Shown: one piece after another, positions 26,575 to 35,207 of the stretch
How the letters are laid out: each line of letters opens with the position of its first letter
Numbering within the stretch: position 1 is the stretch's first letter
NCBI RefSeq assembly: GCF_006788895.1
Contig: NZ_VFRA01000001.1
Coordinates: forward strand, 1,426,001-1,490,000
Origin: Rhodoglobus vestalii
GTDB taxonomy: Bacteria; Actinomycetota; Actinomycetes; Actinomycetales; Microbacteriaceae
Length of the DNA: 64,000 nucleotides
Direction: 5' to 3'
The notes under the pieces: generated by a model
Database searches by the model: none
What the model saw: the letters and a program-made list of their open reading frames with translations, nothing else
Told to the model about the DNA's origin: nothing
Translations under genes and position numbers: made by a program

Positions 26575-28151
26575 TAACTTGACCGAGCGTGGAAGAAGCG
26601 GATCACGTAATTGAAGTCCATGATCTCGAACTTGACGTCCCACTCAGCACGGACTGGCTGTGCCAGCTTGGGCTGAGATGCGTAGATCGCTACGTGGGAT
26701 TCTTTGATGGACTGCACGGCTTCAAGCAACGCTGCCTGACGCGCTGATTCATCAGCGATTCCGGAAAGCGTCGCAACTGCCGAGTCGACTGCAGGGTCCG
26801 GGAAGTAAGCCCAGTTGTAGCCGCCGTTCGAGGCCCAGTTGCTGGTGATGTACCCCTGAGCGAGCATCGCACTAGGATCATCGGTCACCGCAGACATATT
26901 GAGGAACGATATATCCGACGCGGTATCCGGGTTCGACTGGATCTCGGACATCTGCGGCCACGGGACCATTTGTATGTCCAGACCTACTCCGATCTCCCCG
27001 AGGTTCTGCTCAAGAAGAATTCCGGCGAATTCTTGGTAAGACAGTCCCGAGAGACCGAGGTAGGAGAGGGTCAGCTCTCCAGGGGCCACGCCCGCCTCTG
27101 AAAGGAGTTGCTTGGCGCGCTCTACATCACGTTCGAACTCAGCAAGCTCTTCTATCCCGCCGCCGAAGCCACTAGGCAAGGGCCCTCTCGAAACGTCAGC
27201 GAATCCTTGGTAGTAGTCCACCATCGCCTGGTAATCGAACGCAAGAGTGACTGCCTCACGTACACGAGGATCAGCAAGACGCTCACTCTGCACGTTCAAC
27301 GGCAAGATCTGCACGCTGAGGCTCTCCTGCTCGACAAGTTTGATGCCGTCAATCAGTGCAGCGGATGCGGAGTCGTCAGGACCGATTGCACCAAGCATAT
27401 CGATCTCGCCTTGCCCCATGAGCTGAACCGCTGTTTGCACATCAGGGTCGACACGCAGGGTCACCGCGGTCGGTGCCGCGCTATCCCAGTCGAGGTGGTA
27501 GTCCTCGAACGCGGTGAGCTCGATAGCGCTTCCCTTGTTCCACTCGCTGAGTTGGTATGGGCCAGAGCCAGCCTCGTTGTCAGCGAACCAAGCAGTTGCC
27601 CACTCGTCGTCAGCGGTGCCATTTTGGGTTATCGCTTCCGACGAGAGAATTGCGATCTTCTGCAGCTTGCCCGGGAGATAGACGTCAGGTGCGGAGAGAC
27701 TAAACCGAACGGAGCGATCATCGATCGCCTCGACTGACTCGACGCCGACCACCAGCGATGCGGGACCCTGGTTGACTCCTTGAACCCTGAGCACAGACTG
27801 CACAACGTCCTCGGCATCCAAAGAAGTGCCGTCGTGGAAGGTCACACCATCTCGAAGGGTGAAGGTGTACTCGGTGGCATCGTCTGATACCTCCCATGTC
27901 TCCGCGAGAGAAGGCTTGATCTCAGCGCCGCCCGGCTCATACTGGGTGAGCGTGTCATACACGTTCCGCACAAAGAGGAAGCCGTCCGACGAGTATGCGA
28001 CCGCCGGATCAAGTGTTGGGCTCTCGGCGATGTTCGAAAATACGGCCGTAATCGCTCCTTCCTGGGTGCTGGCCTGCTGCCCGCAAGCGGTTAACGTCAA
28101 TGCCGCTACTGCCCCGACCGCTACTGCGGTCAGAGATCGTTTCTTGTTCAT
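26574..28151 (-). CDS. Peptide/solute-binding lipoprotein (SBP family 5), cluster 2
   Basis: This 525-residue periplasmic-type binding lipoprotein has a signal peptide MNKKRSLTAVAVGAVAALT and lipobox LTAC (Cys 23). SBP_bac_5 features follow: SPTLDPAVAYSSDG, YTFTLRDGVTFHDGTSLDAEDV and VREAVTLAFDYQAMV. ATGA overlap with hyuB and AGGA upstream of ATG 28151 show coupling. Its own permeases are gone from this cluster, so it can only work with another permease pair, e.g. the dipeptide system at 55,065-60,828 (speculation). It is absent from cluster 1. Confidence 0.9.
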   Translation of the reverse strand: MNKKRSLTAVAVGAVAALTLTACGQQASTQEGAITAVFSNIAESPTLDPAVAYSSDGFLFVRNVYDTLTQYEPGGAEIKPSLAETWEVSDDATEYTFTLRDGVTFHDGTSLDAEDVVQSVLRVQGVNQGPASLVVGVESVEAIDDRSVRFSLSAPDVYLPGKLQKIAILSSEAITQNGTADDEWATAWFADNEAGSGPYQLSEWNKGSAIELTAFEDYHLDWDSAAPTAVTLRVDPDVQTAVQLMGQGEIDMLGAIGPDDSASAALIDGIKLVEQESLSVQILPLNVQSERLADPRVREAVTLAFDYQAMVDYYQGFADVSRGPLPSGFGGGIEELAEFERDVERAKQLLSEAGVAPGELTLSYLGLSGLSYQEFAGILLEQNLGEIGVGLDIQMVPWPQMSEIQSNPDTASDISFLNMSAVTDDPSAMLAQGYITSNWASNGGYNWAYFPDPAVDSAVATLSGIADESARQAALLEAVQSIKESHVAIYASQPKLAQPVRAEWDVKFEIMDFNYVIRFFHARSS

Positions 28152-29866
28152 ATTTCCTGCGTGGGTGATTCTTCTTGTGGTGTTGGCTGGGTGGTTGCAC
28201 AGGGGCGTGTGACGTACCCGTTGTGAAGGTCTTCCGTGAAAGCAGCAGGGTCGCGATCGCCTGGGTCTCCGAACCCACCTCCGCCGCCAGTTTGAATACG
28301 CACCTTGGAGCCCTTCGGAAGCGGCAGCGCGTTCACTTTGAGAATGTGCTCTTCGATGCCATCACGAGTGACGACGACATCGGTCGGCTGACCATCCGAA
28401 CCTCCGAAGAGACCCCATGCCGGCTGCTGGGAGCGTTCAAACCAAAGCGAAACGGTAGTGTGGTCAGCGAGCGTCTCGTACTCACGCCAAATCCCTAACC
28501 CGCCGCGATGCTTGCCGGTACCGCCCGAATCAGGCTCAAGCCCGTAGCCGGCAATCCGAAGAGGGTACCGTGACTCGACGACCTCGATGGGGTAATTCTT
28601 GAGGTCGCCACCGCCGTAGTTGATGGAGCCGTTAGCGCCATCGCGATCGCTGAGGCCACCCCAGCCGACACCCGTCGCCTCGCCCGAGAAGAACTCTTCG
28701 CCGCTCTCATCAACACCCGCAAAGAGGATGTTCATTGCATCGGCAGGCTGGCCCGCGTTTACCGCGTCAGGCATTGCAGGAGCAAGCGCCTTGATGAAGA
28801 GGTCAATCATCATGCCCAGATGCGGATAATAGAACTGGCACGCGGCCGGTTCTTCGGCAGCGAAGACTGTGCGGGGCTTAGTGACCACGGTCATATTGCG
28901 GAAGGTTCCTGCCGTGACCGGAATATCCGGGTTGACAAGGAACTTAAACGCGAGCCGAGCCGCGGAGACCGTCTGTGCACGACCGCAGTTCATCGATCCG
29001 GGAGTTTGCGCACTTGATTCGGTGAGATCGAGCTCGATCTGATCACCCTTCACCGTCACGACGAGACGGACTGGGACGGGCCCCCCGTTCGGACCCCACG
29101 AGTCCAGTGCGCCGTCTGCCCGATATACCCCATCCGGAATCGCCGTGACAGCCTCATGATCGAGACGTTCACACTGCGCGAAAACTTGCTCGGCCGCACC
29201 ATCGATGGCCGCCGTTCCGTAGCGTTCATAGAGTCCTTGAAGCATCCGTTCGCCGGTGTGGCACGCCGCAACCTGCGCGTGCATGTCTCCCCAGATCGAG
29301 CGCGGGAGTCGGCTGTTCCGCATGAGGAACTCGATCATCTGATCATCACGCACTCCTGCGCGGTAAAGGTACGTCGGCCCCAGACGATATCCCTCCTGAT
29401 AGATCGAAGTGGAGTCCATCGCCTGACCAGCATCCTTCGCACCGATGTCGAGCCAGTGCGCTTTTGTGGCTCCGAAGCCGACAAGTTTGCCATCATAAAA
29501 GATCGGGGAAAAGATCGAAATATCGTTTAGGTGGCTTCCCACCTGGTAGCTGTCGTTGATGGCGAAGACGTCGCCGTCACGGTAGTGCTCTACGCCACCG
29601 ATGTGTTCCGTCGTCACCGCGATCGCTGCGTCGAGTGCGCCCAGAAAGATGGGAAGACCCGGAGCTTGACCAAGGAGCTCACCATCGGCATTGAATAGCC
29701 CGACAGAGCAGTCCTTCATTTCGTAAATGATCGGAGTGTAGGCGGACCGCGCAAGGTTGTTGTTCATCTGCGCCGCGATCGAGTCGAACGCGTTTCGGAT
29801 TACCTCGACGGTGACCGGGTCAATTTTACCTTCGTTTGCTGAAGTGATCGTTGATCCCGTGTTCAC
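28148..29866 (-). CDS. hyuB: HyuB: hydantoinase B/oxoprolinase subunit, cluster 2
   Basis: This 572-residue protein starts at GTG 29866, where AAAGGAG is well placed and the start overlaps the hyuA stop (GTGA); an upstream in-frame extension inside hyuA is unlikely. The family motifs IDPVTVEVIRNAFDSIAAQM and IQTGGGGGFGDPGDR are present. It is closely similar to 7,929-9,605 but with GC-rich codon use. With HyuA it forms the ATP-dependent hydantoinase/oxoprolinase-type enzyme. It is co-transcribed with the binding protein that follows. Confidence 0.91.
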   Translation of the reverse strand: MNTGSTITSANEGKIDPVTVEVIRNAFDSIAAQMNNNLARSAYTPIIYEMKDCSVGLFNADGELLGQAPGLPIFLGALDAAIAVTTEHIGGVEHYRDGDVFAINDSYQVGSHLNDISIFSPIFYDGKLVGFGATKAHWLDIGAKDAGQAMDSTSIYQEGYRLGPTYLYRAGVRDDQMIEFLMRNSRLPRSIWGDMHAQVAACHTGERMLQGLYERYGTAAIDGAAEQVFAQCERLDHEAVTAIPDGVYRADGALDSWGPNGGPVPVRLVVTVKGDQIELDLTESSAQTPGSMNCGRAQTVSAARLAFKFLVNPDIPVTAGTFRNMTVVTKPRTVFAAEEPAACQFYYPHLGMMIDLFIKALAPAMPDAVNAGQPADAMNILFAGVDESGEEFFSGEATGVGWGGLSDRDGANGSINYGGGDLKNYPIEVVESRYPLRIAGYGLEPDSGGTGKHRGGLGIWREYETLADHTTVSLWFERSQQPAWGLFGGSDGQPTDVVVTRDGIEEHILKVNALPLPKGSKVRIQTGGGGGFGDPGDRDPAAFTEDLHNGYVTRPCATTQPTPQEESPTQEI

Positions 29867-31884
29867 TTTGCACTCCTTTCGATAACAAGATGCCCGTGCT
29901 GAGAAGGAACAGCCGTCCACCCTGTTGGCACGAGAACCGTGCAGCCAGACTCCAGCAGGATTGCGGGGCCGGAAACTGATCCACCGACGGCAATCGAGGC
30001 TCGGTCGTAAACGATCACTTCCTGCCACTCCTCCCGGAAGCGCACTTGCTGGCGATCGAGAACTACCGGATCATCTGCTGACTCCGTGACGATATCGGCG
30101 GGGCGCTCAGAGATTCCGAGCGCGACGACGCGCAGCGCAACTACCTCGATCTGCTCGCCCGGGTTGTTGTGGCCAAAGCGTTCGAGGTGTGCAAGATCGA
30201 ATCGCTCGTGCAGCTTCGACAGAACCGATTCGCGATCCTCGCCGACGTCGAAAGTCACTGTCAGCGTATATTCCTGACCTAGGTATCGGACGTCAAGACC
30301 GGGTACGAGATCATGGCGGTCGACGTCTACGCCGTCTGCCACCAACGCTGCCCCTCCGCGCTCCAGCAAAACCTCAACGGCCTTAGCCAACACTGTTGGC
30401 CTGAGCCGATCGACTTGATGGAAGAACGTTTGCACTAGATCGTGGCGAAGATCTGTATGCACCATGCCCCATGCTGACAACACACCAGGGCTGGCGGGCA
30501 CGATAACAGTGCCAAGAGCAAGTTCCTCCGCAATCGCAATCGCGTGCAGGGGTCCAGCACCCCCGAAGGCAAGCAGACCGAAATCTCGAGGATCGATTCC
30601 GCGAGCCACAGTTATCTCACGAATAGCGTTCGCCATCCCGGCATCGGCAACAGCGATGATCCCTAGAGCCGTTTCTTCGACACTGAGCCCAAGGACGTCT
30701 CCAACATGAGCGAGTGCAGTGCGCGCCGCATCCTTATCCAGAGCAAGGTTTCCCCCAAGAAGGGCGACGTCTGGAAGGCGACCCAATATCAGGTTCGCAT
30801 CGGTGACGGTTGGCTCGACGCCACCACGCCCGTAACACGCCGGGCCCGGAACCGCGCCAGCCGAGCGCGGACCAACGCGTAGTGCGCCCGCGACGACGTG
30901 ACCAATGGACCCGCCACCTGCGCCAATCGTGTGCATTACAACAGAGGGTGCAAGGAGCGGATGCCCCTCCAATTCCGTCTGTGAGGCGATGTCTGCGGCG
31001 CTTTCCACTACCAAACTGACGTCGAACGAAGTGCCCCCCATGTCCACGCACAGCAACCGGTCAAGTCCGAGGTCCTTTGCGATTGCGACACCCGCCATGG
31101 TGCCTCCGACCGGACCCGAAAAAAGTGTTTGAACGGCTCGTTCCCGAGCGCGCTCTACGGTCATCACACCACCGTTCGACTGCATGACCTTGAGATCACT
31201 GCGAAGTCCGCCCTCGCGCAGTGCCTGCTCGAGCGTTCGGAGGTAGGAGAGAACGACCGGGGCGATGTAGGCGGAAACGGCGGTCGTGCTTGTACGCTCG
31301 TACTCTCGCCATTCTGGCGCAATGTCGCTTGAGCACACCACCGCGATTGACGGGGCTACTTCTGTAAAAATGCTCGCGATTCTGTGCTCATGCTCCGAGT
31401 TCTGATACGAGTGCAGTAAGACAACCGCGACAGCTTCGACCTCTCCGTCAAGTTGCCGCGCGATCGCGGCTACAGCGCTCTCGTCAAGTGGCGTCACCAC
31501 TTCGCCGCTGGCGTTCATTCGCTCGGTGATCTCGTAGATGTCTTTTCGAGGGACAAGCGGAACGGGCCGTCGGTAGCGGAGGTCGTACATGGCTGGGCGG
31601 TTGGCACGCCCCAACTCGTAAACGTCGCGAAATCCCGCCGTCGTCAGCAGCGCCAGCCGTGAACCCTTGCGCTCCAAGAAAGCATTCAGGCCCGCAGTGG
31701 TGCCATGTACGAAAGAGTCAATCTCTCCCGCGGTGATCCCCAAGCCGGCGACGGCGTTCAGGACCCCTTCGGATAGCGTCCCTGGCGTCGTAAGAGCCTT
31801 CGCTGTGAGTAGCGTTCCATCCCTCCCGACCGCGACCGCATCCGTGAAGGTCCCCCCAATATCGACTCCGACCGCGAATTCCAT
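29863..31884 (-). CDS. hyuA: HyuA: hydantoinase A/oxoprolinase ATP-binding subunit, cluster 2
   Basis: This 673-residue protein is the same length as the cluster-1 copy. Visible motifs are VGVDIGGTFTDAVAVG, MQSNGGVMTVERA, VDMGGTSFDVSLVV and LLAFGGAGPLHA. ATG 31884 is preceded by GGAGGATGGGAGA. It is the first gene of the cluster; the inverted repeat at 31,955-31,996 lies just upstream. The ring-opening substrate cannot be read from sequence; the family includes N-methylhydantoin, 5-oxoproline and caprolactam enzymes. Confidence 0.91.
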   Translation of the reverse strand: MEFAVGVDIGGTFTDAVAVGRDGTLLTAKALTTPGTLSEGVLNAVAGLGITAGEIDSFVHGTTAGLNAFLERKGSRLALLTTAGFRDVYELGRANRPAMYDLRYRRPVPLVPRKDIYEITERMNASGEVVTPLDESAVAAIARQLDGEVEAVAVVLLHSYQNSEHEHRIASIFTEVAPSIAVVCSSDIAPEWREYERTSTTAVSAYIAPVVLSYLRTLEQALREGGLRSDLKVMQSNGGVMTVERARERAVQTLFSGPVGGTMAGVAIAKDLGLDRLLCVDMGGTSFDVSLVVESAADIASQTELEGHPLLAPSVVMHTIGAGGGSIGHVVAGALRVGPRSAGAVPGPACYGRGGVEPTVTDANLILGRLPDVALLGGNLALDKDAARTALAHVGDVLGLSVEETALGIIAVADAGMANAIREITVARGIDPRDFGLLAFGGAGPLHAIAIAEELALGTVIVPASPGVLSAWGMVHTDLRHDLVQTFFHQVDRLRPTVLAKAVEVLLERGGAALVADGVDVDRHDLVPGLDVRYLGQEYTLTVTFDVGEDRESVLSKLHERFDLAHLERFGHNNPGEQIEVVALRVVALGISERPADIVTESADDPVVLDRQQVRFREEWQEVIVYDRASIAVGGSVSGPAILLESGCTVLVPTGWTAVPSQHGHLVIERSAK

Positions 31885-31954
31885 GTATCTCCCATCCTCC
31901 TAAACCGAGTGTACGTAGAACGCCCATATAAACACAATACGCACAAATTATCTA

Positions 31955-31996
31955 TTTGGGTCAAGGTTGCAAGTTAGTTGTACAAGCTGACCTAAA
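31955..31996 (-). promoter_or_regulatory. Inverted repeat upstream of hyuA, cluster 2
   Basis: TTTGGGTCA (31,955-31,963) and TGACCTAAA (31,988-31,996) are inverted copies matching at 8 of 9 positions, separated by 24 bases, 70-110 bases upstream of the hyuA ATG. The spacing between centres is close to three helical turns, which fits a looped or tetrameric repressor site. No regulator gene is adjacent on this side except the broken transporter gene. Confidence 0.5.
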
Positions 31997-32101
31997 TAGA
32001 CATTCGCACGCGAATCGATCTAAGAGTGGTCCGCCTTTTCATGCATCAAGGTTCTTTCAGATCACGCGTCAGGGGGATTCTCGCTCGTCACTTGTTGCGC
32101 A

Positions 32102-32491
32102 GTGCGAATGAAGAATGTTGGTCCACTCGTGCAGTTGGGTGTGGTCTTCTTCATCGTTGGTGACCTCGGGCTGCTGCTGGCCCCCGGTTTCGCGACTTTG
32201 CTATGGGTCATCTTGATGGGGCTAGGCACGCTACTGTTCCCGGTATGTCTCGTGTTGATCAACCTGCGTTCACGCACAATGCGAGGAGCGGTCGCGCTGA
32301 GCGGGTTCGTTCAGGGTGTCGGCTACACGATCGCCGCGCTGGGCCCGTTGCTCGTCGGCGTGCTGCGGGAGGCGACCGGCGGCTGGATCGCTGTGTTCAT
32401 ATTGCTGATTTTTTCGGCCATGGTGGCATCCGTTGGAGGCGTGTTGTTGCGCAAGCCCATCTTCGTTGAAGATCAGCTGCAGCCTTCATAG
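32102..32491 (+). pseudogene. MFS transporter, C-terminal fragment
   Basis: About 130 residues remain with four hydrophobic segments (LVQLGVVFFIVGDLGLLL, LLWVILMGLGTLLFPVCLVL, SGFVQGVGYTIAALGPLLVG, WIAVFILLIFSAMVASVGGV). The SGFVQGVGYTIAALGPLLVG pattern is typical of CynX/NimT-like major facilitator permeases. The first two-thirds of such a protein are missing; upstream bases give no continuation. It converges on and overlaps the end of the IclR gene by 6 bases. It is a dead remnant, perhaps of an aromatic-acid or cyanate-type permease. Confidence 0.7.
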
Positions 32492-33286
32492 ACGACGGAG
32501 ATCCTGCTGAATCTTTTCGGCCGCGGCAAGCACGAGTGGGAGGTGGTGCGAGCGCAGGTGTTCGAGGGAGTCCCGGGTGGCACTGGTCGAGACATTGAGC
32601 GCCGCGGTGACCACGCCATCGCCGCCACGAATCGGGACCGCGACGGAGAGCAGACCAACCTCAAGCTCGCCATCGACAATCGACCATCCTTGAGTGGCCA
32701 CCCGATCAATCTCAGCCTTGAGCTCAGTCAGTTTCGTGATCGTGGTTGGGGTCAGGGGCATGCGTTCGGTGGATGCTAGCCGAAGCTCCCGCTCTGGCTG
32801 CGACAGCGCCGCAAGGAGTACTCGCCCCATACTGGTGGCGAAAGCAGGAAAGCGCGTGCCTATCGTGATTCGCACATTCATGATGTGACGCGTGGGCACC
32901 CGGGCGACGTAGACAATCTCGTCGTCGAGCAGCACGGCGACCGATGCTGATTCTCCGGTAGCCCGCGAAAGTGTCTCGAGGTGGGGCTGGACAACGTCGT
33001 GCAAAGAGAGTGAGGAGAGGTAGCCAAACCCCAACTCCAGAACCTTTGGGGTGAGGGCGAATTGTCGCCCGTCTGCTCGTACGTATCCGAGTGTTTCGAG
33101 GGTGCGCAAGAATCTGCGGGCTGCTGCGGCGGGGATGTTGGCGTTGCGGGCGACTTCGCTGAGGGTCTGTTCTGCGTGCTCCGCATCGAACACGCGAAGC
33201 ACTGCGAGGCCACGGGCGAGTGACTGCACAAAATCTTCCGCTGGAGCGTCTGCCTCTGGCGTTGTGCCTACGTCGTCGTCTCTCAT
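32486..33286 (-). CDS. pcaR: IclR-family regulator, probable Pca regulator
   Basis: This 266-residue protein has a winged HTH at about 20-85 (SLARGLAVLRVFDAEHAEQT, NIPAAAARRFLRTLETLGY) and a C-terminal effector domain (IGTRFPAFATSMGRVLLAAL, VSTSATRDSLEHL). The form matches PcaR/PcaU/PobR regulators that bind beta-ketoadipate or aromatic acids. It is the last gene after pcaI-pcaJ-pcaF, 74 bases downstream of pcaF. It probably acts at the promoter upstream of pcaI, where a perfect palindrome lies (36,015-36,031). The symbol is by context. Confidence 0.85.
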   Translation of the reverse strand: MRDDDVGTTPEADAPAEDFVQSLARGLAVLRVFDAEHAEQTLSEVARNANIPAAAARRFLRTLETLGYVRADGRQFALTPKVLELGFGYLSSLSLHDVVQPHLETLSRATGESASVAVLLDDEIVYVARVPTRHIMNVRITIGTRFPAFATSMGRVLLAALSQPERELRLASTERMPLTPTTITKLTELKAEIDRVATQGWSIVDGELEVGLLSVAVPIRGGDGVVTAALNVSTSATRDSLEHLRSHHLPLVLAAAEKIQQDLRRL

Positions 33287-33360
33287 CCCGCCTCCCTCAG
33301 AACTCTACCGATCAATATCACCCGCGCTGCGATCGTGCACCAGGATGCGATCGCGGCTGT

Positions 33361-34527
33361 CTAGCGTTCGAGAACGACGGCGAGGCCCTGCCCCACACCG
33401 ATGCAAATTGAGACAACGGCGACTCCGCCTCCGCGGCGCTTGAGCTCGTGGGCGGCGTGGCCGATGATCCTCCCGCCCGAGGCACCCAGCGGGTGTCCCA
33501 TCGCGATCGCACCTCCGTGAATGTTTACGCGCTCAGGGTCGAGTTTGGGCCAGAGCGAAACGCAGGCGAGCGACTGGGAGGCGAAGGCCTCATTGAGTTC
33601 AACGAGATCGACGTCAGCCCAGGTTCGTCCGGCGCGCGCGAGGGCACGGTTTGCAGCCTCGACGGGCGCAATCCCGAACATATCTGGGTCATTTCCGGCG
33701 ACGCCCCGTCCTGTGATGCGTGCGAGTGGTTCGACATCCAAAACGCCTTCAGCACCCAGCAGAATCGCGGATGCCCCATCGTTTAATGAGGAGGAGTTGC
33801 CAGCGGTCACGGTGCCGTCCTTCGCAAATGCGGGCCGGAGGCTGGCAAGTACGTTGGCGGTTGTGTCGTCACGGATCCCCTCGTCTCGGGTCAATTCGTG
33901 TCCTGGCACTTGAACGATTTCTGTGTCGTAGTGCCCGGCAGCCCAAGCCTCGGCCGCAAGCCGGTGACTGCGGGCGGCGAATTCATCCTGCTGAGCGCGC
34001 CCGAGATTGAACTTCTGCGCCAGCTTCTCCGCACTCTGTCCGTTCGAAATGGTCCATTCCTCACGCAACGCTGGATTGACCATGCGCCAGCCGATCGAGG
34101 AGTTCCAGACGGTCTGATTGGCCAGAGGGAAAGCGCGCGAGGACTTCTCAACGATGAAGGGCGCTCGGGTCATCGACTCAACGCCGCCGGTGAGTACGAC
34201 GTTTGCATCGCCTGCCTCAATGGCACGGCTTCCTTGAATAACCGATTCAACGCCTGAACCGCACAGGCGATTGACGGTAACCCCGGGAACCGAACTCGGG
34301 AATCCTGCCAGCAGTGCGCCAAAACGCGCGACGTTACGGTTATCCTCGCCGGCCTGATTCGCATCGCCGAAGATGACGTCATCAACTCGGGCCGGGTCGA
34401 GGCCTGTGCGCTCAATAGTCGCGCGCATCACAACAGCAGCGAGATCGTCAGAGCGCACATCCGCAAAGCTTTTACCGTGGCGTGCAAATGGTGTGCGGAC
34501 GGCATCGTAGATGTAGGTTCCGGTCAT
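33361..34527 (-). CDS. pcaF: Beta-ketoadipyl-CoA thiolase
   Basis: This 388-residue thiolase catalyses 3-oxoadipyl-CoA + CoA to succinyl-CoA + acetyl-CoA. The catalytic residues are visible: nucleophile Cys in VNRLCGSGVESV, His in AMGHPLGASGG and the second Cys in VSICIGVGQGL. It starts at ATG 34527 with AGAGGAA upstream, two bases after the pcaJ stop. The context with pcaI/pcaJ makes the PcaF assignment safer than a generic acetyl-CoA acyltransferase. Confidence 0.9.
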   Translation of the reverse strand: MTGTYIYDAVRTPFARHGKSFADVRSDDLAAVVMRATIERTGLDPARVDDVIFGDANQAGEDNRNVARFGALLAGFPSSVPGVTVNRLCGSGVESVIQGSRAIEAGDANVVLTGGVESMTRAPFIVEKSSRAFPLANQTVWNSSIGWRMVNPALREEWTISNGQSAEKLAQKFNLGRAQQDEFAARSHRLAAEAWAAGHYDTEIVQVPGHELTRDEGIRDDTTANVLASLRPAFAKDGTVTAGNSSSLNDGASAILLGAEGVLDVEPLARITGRGVAGNDPDMFGIAPVEAANRALARAGRTWADVDLVELNEAFASQSLACVSLWPKLDPERVNIHGGAIAMGHPLGASGGRIIGHAAHELKRRGGGVAVVSICIGVGQGLAVVLER

Positions 34528-34529
34528 GA

Positions 34530-35207
34530 TCAGTGTTCCTCTGCTCGGTCAGTGGATGCGGTCGTTGTCGCATCAATTAGGGTCAGCCCGGTGAGGGCAC
34601 TGAGAAGCTCGATCGTGTTGTCACCATACAATTCGCGAACTGCGAAGCCTTCAGATGTCACGTCGAAGACTGCATGATCGGTGTACACGCGCGAAACACA
34701 GGCAACCCCGGTGAGCGGGTAGCTGCAGGCGGCTACCAGCTTTGACTCGTTCTGTTTGGTGAGCAGGTCGGTCATCACGTAAACCTCTTTGGCCCCGATT
34801 GCGAGGTCCATGGCGCCGCCGACGGCGGGGATGGCTCCGGGAGTACCGGTCGACCAGTTCGCGAGATCGCCCTTCTCTGAGACTTGGAACGCGCCAAGAA
34901 CGCACACGTCGAGGTGGCCCCCACGCATTATTGCGAAGGAATCGGCTTGATGGAAGTAGGCCGCCCCTTCTAACGCGGTGACTGCCTGCTTTCCAGCATT
35001 GATCAGGTCGGGATCAAGGTGGCCTGCGTCTGGGGCGGGGCCCATCCCGAGCATGCCGTTCTCGGTGTGCAGAACGATCTCAAGGTCTGACGGTAAGTAG
35101 TTGGCGACCAGTGTGGGAGCGCCGATCCCGAGGTTCACGAACGCTCCTTCGGGAATGGCTGCGGCGATCTGCTGCGCAAGCTCTGCGCGACTCAGCTTTG
35201 TGCTCAT
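34530..35207 (-). CDS. pcaJ: 3-oxoadipate CoA-transferase subunit B
   Basis: This 225-residue protein is the SCOT-like beta subunit. The catalytic Glu is in LHTENGMLGMG, and an NLGIGAPTLVANYL motif is near the start. With PcaI it moves CoA from succinyl-CoA to 3-oxoadipate. ATG 35207 overlaps the pcaI stop (ATGA), and GGAGG within the pcaI end serves as ribosome site. The length and motif are normal for the family. Confidence 0.91.
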   Translation of the reverse strand: MSTKLSRAELAQQIAAAIPEGAFVNLGIGAPTLVANYLPSDLEIVLHTENGMLGMGPAPDAGHLDPDLINAGKQAVTALEGAAYFHQADSFAIMRGGHLDVCVLGAFQVSEKGDLANWSTGTPGAIPAVGGAMDLAIGAKEVYVMTDLLTKQNESKLVAACSYPLTGVACVSRVYTDHAVFDVTSEGFAVRELYGDNTIELLSALTGLTLIDATTTASTDRAEEH

